A DNA stretch of 64,000 nucleotides from Flavobacterium sp. Root186. Its GTDB lineage: Bacteria; Bacteroidota; Bacteroidia; Flavobacteriales; Flavobacteriaceae. Below are positions 59,066 through 64,000 of the stretch, piece after piece. Position 1 is the stretch's first letter, and every line of letters starts with the position of its first letter. The position numbers and the translations under genes were made by a program. The DNA lies in assembly GCF_001428525.1 (NCBI RefSeq), contig NZ_LMHW01000010.1, forward strand, positions 248,341 through 312,340. The letters run 5' to 3'. The notes under the pieces were generated by a model. The model ran no database searches, was not told the DNA's origin, and saw only the letters and a program-made list of their open reading frames with translations.

Positions 59066-60847
59066 ATGAAACATAAAATATTAATAGCAGGAATGTTTGT
59101 TGCAAGTCTTTTTTGTTCTTGCTCAGATGACTACTTAGATGCTCCGGCACAATCAACATTAGACGAATCGGTTATTTTTTCCAGTCCTGATTTAGCTGCG
59201 GGAGCCGTAGACGGAATTAAAATTCCGTTTGCAGAAACTAATTCTTACAGAGGCCGTTTTCTTCCTTTTTATGGATTAAACACAGATGTAGAATGGTATA
59301 ATTCTTCACAGACTGTAAGTGATGCATCAGATTTATGTACGTATGATGCAAAAGCAAATAATTCTCAAATGAACACAACCAACAATGCCTGGGCAATGAT
59401 GTATTCAGGAATTGAGCGTGCCAATCTTTGTGTTCGCGGTTTACGTACTTATGGTAATCCAACACCGGGATCAGACTTAGGATATTTATTAGGTGAAGCC
59501 TTAACATTGAGAGCCATTTATTATGCTGATTTGATAAAGGCCTTTGGAGATGTTCCGTACCGATTTGAACCACTAACAAATGAAACACTTTATATAGGAA
59601 AAACAAGCCGTGACGAAATTTACAAACAGCTGCTTAAAGATTTAGGCGAAGCAGCAACATTAGTGCCATGGCCTGGAGAAACTACCGCAACAAGCAGTGT
59701 AGAAAGAATCAATAAAGCTTTCGTAAAAGGATTCCGTGCCCGTTTGGCAATGGCTGCGAGCGGTTATCAGCAATATCCTGACGGAGTAAGAAGAAGTACA
59801 GATCCGCAGCTTTCTGTTGCCAATATGTACGCATTGGCATTGGCAGAATCCCGTTCGGTAATTGAAAGCGGATCTGCACATTTAGAATCTTCTTTTGAAA
59901 CATTCTGGAGAAAATACAATCAGGAATATTTAGTAGCAGGCGGCGAATCATTGTGGGAACTTCCATTTTCAGAAGGAAGAGGCCGTATGCTGTTTACATT
60001 TGCAGTGCGCCATACTACAAACGATCAATTTCACGCAAATGGACCGAACCGTGGAGGAACTGCAGGACCGTTGCCTTTTGTTTTTTACGATTACGATCAG
60101 GCAGATACGCGTAGAGATGTAACTTGTGTTCCGTACAAATATGGAACAGCGGTAAACAATATTGCAAAACAAGAATTAGGAGCTTTAAATACATGGTATT
60201 TTGGGAAATACCGTTACGAGTGGATGACACGTTTTGTAACTTCAACAAATGATGATGGTGTAAACAAAATTTATATGCGTTATGCTGAGGTTCTTTTAAT
60301 AGCAGCAGAAGCAGCTAACGAATTAGAAGGCCCAAGTGCAGCGGCTCCGTATTTAAAAGAAATCCGCAGAAGAGCATTTCCTGCAGCAGCTCAGGCTGTA
60401 AAAGTAGATGCTTACGTAAATGCCTTAACAAGCAAAGACGCCATGTTTAAAGCATTGGTAGAAGAAAATAAATTTGAGTTTACAGGAGAAATGGAACGCA
60501 AACAAGCTCTTATTCGCTGGAATCTTCTTAAAACGAAACTAGACGAAGCTAAAGTTAAAATGACAAACTTATCGCAGCGTTTAGGCGAATACGCCACAGT
60601 GCCAACAACCTTATATTATAAATTTAAAGCCGATAATGTCAGCTTAGACATTTACGGATTAAATCGTGGAGAAACTGCTAATCCGGGAGCTGATTATACT
60701 TCTTTTGAATGGACATGGACAGGCACTGCTACCGATGCAAAAATCAATAGTTTGTATAAAGCCGGCATGAATCCTGATAACAAACAATTCTGGCCAATCT
60801 GGCAAGTATTTATTGATGGAAGTAACGGTAAATTAACTAATGATTAG
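59066..60847 (+). CDS. SusD/RagB-type outer-membrane nutrient-binding lipoprotein
   Basis: The 593-residue protein has a lipoprotein signal with Cys near 17-19 (SLFCSCSDDYLDAP). SusD helical repeats follow, with GEALTLRAIYYADLIKAFGDVPYR (about 145-170), YKQLLKDLGEAATLVPW and FVKGFRARLAMAASGYQQYP, typical SusD segments. The C-terminal half has IYMRYAEVLLIAAEAANELEGP and a RKQALIRWNLLKTKLDEAK block. It pairs with the SusC protein just upstream, as a lid for substrate capture. Confidence 0.95.
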   Translation: MKHKILIAGMFVASLFCSCSDDYLDAPAQSTLDESVIFSSPDLAAGAVDGIKIPFAETNSYRGRFLPFYGLNTDVEWYNSSQTVSDASDLCTYDAKANNSQMNTTNNAWAMMYSGIERANLCVRGLRTYGNPTPGSDLGYLLGEALTLRAIYYADLIKAFGDVPYRFEPLTNETLYIGKTSRDEIYKQLLKDLGEAATLVPWPGETTATSSVERINKAFVKGFRARLAMAASGYQQYPDGVRRSTDPQLSVANMYALALAESRSVIESGSAHLESSFETFWRKYNQEYLVAGGESLWELPFSEGRGRMLFTFAVRHTTNDQFHANGPNRGGTAGPLPFVFYDYDQADTRRDVTCVPYKYGTAVNNIAKQELGALNTWYFGKYRYEWMTRFVTSTNDDGVNKIYMRYAEVLLIAAEAANELEGPSAAAPYLKEIRRRAFPAAAQAVKVDAYVNALTSKDAMFKALVEENKFEFTGEMERKQALIRWNLLKTKLDEAKVKMTNLSQRLGEYATVPTTLYYKFKADNVSLDIYGLNRGETANPGADYTSFEWTWTGTATDAKINSLYKAGMNPDNKQFWPIWQVFIDGSNGKLTND

Positions 60848-60895
60848 GGTTATTAATCTCATACAATTATTTATTAATTATAAGGCATCATGTTT

Positions 60896-62458
60896 ATGAA
60901 AACAAAATATATAATAAAAGGATTAATAGCTTCAATAGTATTGGCAGCTGTTATTTCGGGCTGTGAAAGTTATAACGAAGAAGTTATAGACAGCATAAAT
61001 GCAAGCAGGGAATTTTCTCCAATTGGTTTAACAGCAAAAGTCAGAAACCAGACTACAGTTGAGTTAAACTGGTCAGTAAAAGAGGAAGAAAATCCAGATC
61101 ATTACATAGTAGAATTTAGTGCAGATGATCCAGACTTTAAAACCATTTTTAAAACTATTAACGTTACACCGGAACAATTGCCAATTCAGGTTGCATTAGA
61201 GGGTGAAACTGTTTATTCGATTAGAGTAAAAGCGGTTGGTTCAACAGGATTGGAAGACTCAAAATGGTCTGTAGTAACAGCAACTACGCTTTCAGAGCAA
61301 ATTTTCTTCCCGGTTCAGGACGCTGATATAGATGCGAAATTTGTTACTTTAAGATGGACACCAAATAGCAACGTTACACAAATTTCTGTTGCTCCGGGAA
61401 ATATCATTCATACTATAACACCTGCAGAAAAAACGGCAGGAGTTGCAACAGTAAACGGACTTACTGGTGAAACAGACTATACAGCAACATTATTAAACGG
61501 AACCAAAACAAGAGGAACTGCTACTTTTACAACCGGAATCGATATTACGAATGGTATTGTAGTGAATCCGGGAGATGATTTAGCAGCAAGTATTGCAGCC
61601 GCGCCTGCAGGTTCAAGATTATTATTAATGCCGGGAACTTTTAGTACTACTGGTGAAATAATTTTGAATAAATCACTTATTATTAGAGGATTAAAAACAG
61701 GTGATAAACCAAAACTGAATGTCAAGTTTACGGTCAATCCGGGAGTTACAAATCTTTCGTTGGTAGATTTAGATTTGAATGGAACAGGATTGAACAATGC
61801 AGCCGTAATAACAATTAGCGGAGCAGCATCAAATTATGGAGATATTTTAATCAGTAAAAGTAATATTCATGACTATACTCGTGCTTTAATTTCTGCCAAC
61901 GTAACAAATGCAAAAGTAGCATCATTTACGGTTGATAACAGTATTGTCAAAAATGTAAATACAAATGTTGGTGCTGATTTTATCGATTTCAGAAACACCT
62001 ACATTGCAAGTATAGTGCTTAAAAACAGTACATTCGACAGTTGTTCTTCATCTCGTGATTTTATTAGAGCAGATGTGGCGGCTAACTTATCCGGAACAGG
62101 TTTAGTAACCAATAGTTTAATTGATAAATGTACCTTGTATAATGTTTCAAATATGGCAGCTCCAAAAAGAATCTTATATGTTAGGTTTTTAGATAATGCT
62201 TCAACGGTAAAAAACACTTTGATAGCGGGAACAACTGCGATTTATACCAATCAAGCCAATACTGAGCAGCCAGTATTTACTAAAAACTATTATTTTAATG
62301 CCCCAAGTTTTATGGATGCAACGATTAATTTAAATAAAATCGACGCATCAGGAACTAGTGCAGATCCACAATTTGTAAACCCAGCCGGAAGCGATTTTAC
62401 AGTTAAAAATCAAACCCTGATTGATAACCAAATTGGAGATCCACGCTGGCTGGATTAA
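60896..62458 (+). CDS. DUF4957/DUF5123-type surface lipoprotein with fibronectin III repeats
   Basis: Start ATG at 60896 is chosen; 60890 is also in frame. The 520-residue protein has a lipoprotein signal with Cys near 23 (AAVISGCESY). Two fibronectin III-like domains follow (about 40-125 and 135-215), then a right-handed beta-helix resembling the DUF4957 and DUF5123 modules (about 220-520), which occur in Bacteroidota pectin-type loci as surface glycan-binding proteins. No catalytic residues of pectate lyases are obvious. It is third in the SusC-SusD operon and followed by a terminator. Confidence 0.88.
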   Translation: MKTKYIIKGLIASIVLAAVISGCESYNEEVIDSINASREFSPIGLTAKVRNQTTVELNWSVKEEENPDHYIVEFSADDPDFKTIFKTINVTPEQLPIQVALEGETVYSIRVKAVGSTGLEDSKWSVVTATTLSEQIFFPVQDADIDAKFVTLRWTPNSNVTQISVAPGNIIHTITPAEKTAGVATVNGLTGETDYTATLLNGTKTRGTATFTTGIDITNGIVVNPGDDLAASIAAAPAGSRLLLMPGTFSTTGEIILNKSLIIRGLKTGDKPKLNVKFTVNPGVTNLSLVDLDLNGTGLNNAAVITISGAASNYGDILISKSNIHDYTRALISANVTNAKVASFTVDNSIVKNVNTNVGADFIDFRNTYIASIVLKNSTFDSCSSSRDFIRADVAANLSGTGLVTNSLIDKCTLYNVSNMAAPKRILYVRFLDNASTVKNTLIAGTTAIYTNQANTEQPVFTKNYYFNAPSFMDATINLNKIDASGTSADPQFVNPAGSDFTVKNQTLIDNQIGDPRWLD

Positions 62459-62487
62459 ATGATTTCATTTTTTTTCATATTTAGTTT

Positions 62488-62520
62488 AAAGGGATGCAGT
62501 TTTTTGCATCCCTTTTTGTA
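62488..62520 (+). terminator. Terminator of the susCD operon
   Basis: AAAGGGATGCA (62488-62498) and TGCATCCCTTT (62505-62515) form an 11-bp stem with a 6-base loop, then a T run. Confidence 0.9.
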
Positions 62521-62606
62521 TAAAATAAATCCGTTCCAACCTGCGAAAATCCGCATGCCAATTACACACAAACCGAGACTGAAAACTGAAAACTGCGACT
62601 AAAAAC

Positions 62607-63179
62607 TCATTCAATCTCCAAGTCAAACTTTTCCAATAACCCCGCAAGAGCAATATGCGAAACCTTAGTCCCTTTAATTTTATTTTCAGAAGGATCAAAA
62701 GCGTAATTTCGAGACGATCTAAAATCAGTTTTCTCCAGAATACATTCCACGAAAGTGGCATTCGATAAATCACAATTTTTAAAAACAGCCAAAGACAAAT
62801 CAGTATTCGAGAAATCAACATCTTTAACTGAACAATCGATGAAATTCGTTTTCTTTAATTTCTTGTAAATGAAAGTGGAATAATCTAAAAGACAATCCTG
62901 AAAATTCATGGAAAATAAAAAGCTGTTACTTGCGCTGAAATCCAAACCCATCAGTTTGCAGCCAATAAATTTTATGTTTTTTAATCCCGTGTTTTTGAGA
63001 ATCGCCAATGAAAGATTGCAGTTTTTAAAAGTAGAATCCAGAAAATCATTGTGGCTTAAATCGCTTTTAGAAAAGTTGCAATTGATGAATTCGCAGTTCA
63101 CAAATTCAGTATTCGATAAACTTTGATCAGCGTAATCTACCGTATCAAAAGTTCGGTTTTGGTATAATTTTGTTTCCAT
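62607..63179 (-). CDS. Pentapeptide-repeat protein
   Basis: The 190-residue protein is mostly a pentapeptide-repeat right-handed helix, with consensus A(N/D)LxX in runs such as NTEFVNCEFINCNFSKSDLS (about 22-41) and VDFSNTDLSLAVFKNCDLSNATF (about 120-142). It has no signal peptide and is unlinked to a toxin or a gyrase gene. Related small proteins (Qnr/McbG-like) can protect gyrase from quinolones, but most are of unknown function. It resembles a Qnr-like layout of about 200 residues, so this deserves a closer look. Confidence 0.9.
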   Translation of the reverse strand: METKLYQNRTFDTVDYADQSLSNTEFVNCEFINCNFSKSDLSHNDFLDSTFKNCNLSLAILKNTGLKNIKFIGCKLMGLDFSASNSFLFSMNFQDCLLDYSTFIYKKLKKTNFIDCSVKDVDFSNTDLSLAVFKNCDLSNATFVECILEKTDFRSSRNYAFDPSENKIKGTKVSHIALAGLLEKFDLEIE

Positions 63180-63224
63180 TAAAGGGTATGAAGAAATTGA
63201 AAAATTGAAGAAATAAACTTGATT

Positions 63225-63425
63225 TTATTCTAATTCGCTGCAATCAAAAATGCCATTGTTTTGAATTAAAGCAGGAATATCAAGTTCGCTGTCGATTCTT
63301 AAAATATTATCGCAATCCTCAAGATCAAAATTCCATAACGTATTTGGCAGTAATTCCTGAAGCAGGGCAGAAGCCGACTCAAGCTTGGATCGACTGTCAA
63401 CGGAAGTTTTAAAAACATAAATCAT
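63225..63425 (-). CDS. Small conserved protein of unknown function
   Basis: The start at 63425 (MIYVFKTSVDS) gives 66 residues; an in-frame ATG at 63434 would add three. The pattern, a beta strand, a helix (SKLESASALLQELLP), then WNFDLEDCDNILRIDSELDI, suggests a small ferredoxin-like alpha/beta fold. I remember similar small proteins from other Flavobacteria but no function. It lies between the pentapeptide-repeat gene and the AraC gene on the same strand. Confidence 0.65.
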   Translation of the reverse strand: MIYVFKTSVDSRSKLESASALLQELLPNTLWNFDLEDCDNILRIDSELDIPALIQNNGIFDCSELE

Positions 63426-63495
63426 AATATGCATTTTTTGAGATGCAAATTTCAGAAAAATGTATTGTTATTTATTAGGATGCAATAATCAATAA

Positions 63496-64000
63496 TTAGG
63501 ATTTATCAATCATTTTTCGATATTGAATAGGACTAATTCCTTCGTGCTTTTTAAAAAACCGACTAAAGTACGATTGGTCTTCAAGTCCTACTTGTATTGC
63601 GATTTCACTTACAGAAAGAGTGGTTTGAAACAACAGATATTTAGCTTCGAGCAATATGGTTTCGTCAATCCATTTTGCTGCCGATTTTCCGGTAACGGTT
63701 CGAACAGATTTATTCAAATGATTTGGTGTAACATTAAGCAGTGAAGCATAATAATGAACAAAATGATGGGTTTTAATATTTTGATGAATCAATTCTTTGA
63801 ACTTATTTGTAATAACTTCTGCGGCCGAAATATTTTTAGAACTCTTAACCGAATTTTTATTCATTTCATAAAACAAAGCAATTAAATACGACTGAACAAT
63901 ATTCAAATTTGCAGTTGTTGTTTCAGAATATTCTCTTTGAAGCCGTTCTAAAACAGCAGTAACATTTGCAACGTCTTCTGAAGCTAAAGTAATTTTTGGG
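63496..64000 (-). CDS. AraC-family transcriptional regulator, C-terminal part
   Basis: The frame stays open from the window's right edge, so the N-terminus is missing. The visible 167 or so residues contain a linker and a complete AraC domain: IKTHHFVHYYASLLNVTPNHLNKSVRTVTGKSAAKWIDETILLEAK (first helix-turn-helix) and VSEIAIQVGLEDQSYFSRFFKKHEGISPIQYRKM (second). No start codon is visible within the window. A sensor domain presumably lies beyond the edge. Confidence 0.92.
   Translation of the reverse strand, partial: PKITLASEDVANVTAVLERLQREYSETTTANLNIVQSYLIALFYEMNKNSVKSSKNISAAEVITNKFKELIHQNIKTHHFVHYYASLLNVTPNHLNKSVRTVTGKSAAKWIDETILLEAKYLLFQTTLSVSEIAIQVGLEDQSYFSRFFKKHEGISPIQYRKMIDKS

Noticed and set aside
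1..64000. CRISPR arrays, insertion sequences, prophage
   Set aside because: No regularly spaced direct repeats with unique spacers and no transposase, integrase or phage structural gene were found in the window.

Overview
The window reads as an ordinary chromosomal stretch of a Flavobacterium-like member of the Bacteroidota. Supporting signs are low GC content, house-keeping gene blocks typical of the group (recF/ribH/mutL; lepB/dapB/DUF5683/parB/parA), a SusC/SusD pair, Bacteroidota-only families (DUF4173, DUF2807, DUF4870, DUF5683, DUF3347, DUF6576) and promoters of the TTTG-N17-23-TAnnTTTG type. The genus is inferred from remembered family features, not from a search.

Layout. 1-4450: end of folD, corA, a repeat-rich gap, and a three-gene membrane/winged-helix locus with a shared palindrome (ACTTTG-N5-CAAAGT) at both ends. 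4452-8793 (minus): rluF, an ABM monooxygenase, an alpha/beta hydrolase, a CT398-type protein and Nif3. 8901-18545: lpxK, a TPR hybrid histidine kinase, gap, lipA, an M48 protease, a PH-domain protein, tonB, an ECF sigma factor and a glycosyltransferase. 18630-24152 (minus): PaiB-like protein, murB, GT4, DUF2461, recF. 24533-30782 (plus): TPR protein, ribH, mutL, two rhomboid proteases and an EEP phosphoesterase. 30779-36843 (minus): wbqC-like, lepB, dapB, DUF5683, parB, parA, rlpA-like. 37035-40535 (plus): a large secreted beta-helix protein, tRNA-Pro and trxB. 40697-45005 (minus): two DUF2807 proteins, PspC, PadR and DUF4870.

45830-53035 (minus) is a copper-handling locus. From upstream to downstream it holds a Cys-rich secreted protein, a DUF3347 protein, an AraC regulator with an N-terminal metal-binding domain, a CopA-type P1B ATPase, a multicopper oxidase with a C-terminal barrel-like extension, and a 51-residue secreted peptide with two Cys-Cys pairs. 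Next come a divergent AraC/MFS pair around a 16-bp palindrome, then a SusC/SusD/DUF4957-type lipoprotein operon (55833-62458) with a LacI-type palindrome abutting its -7 box. The window ends with a pentapeptide-repeat protein, a small conserved protein and a truncated AraC gene.

The least explained structure is intergenic. Many gaps contain long, often perfect inverted repeats built from short recurring words (for example GCCACGAATT), some nested in several shells; they lie at gene ends or between operons. One nested element (1790-1932) has a second copy 44 kb away (46100-46252). I see no CRISPR array, IS element, prophage or rRNA operon.
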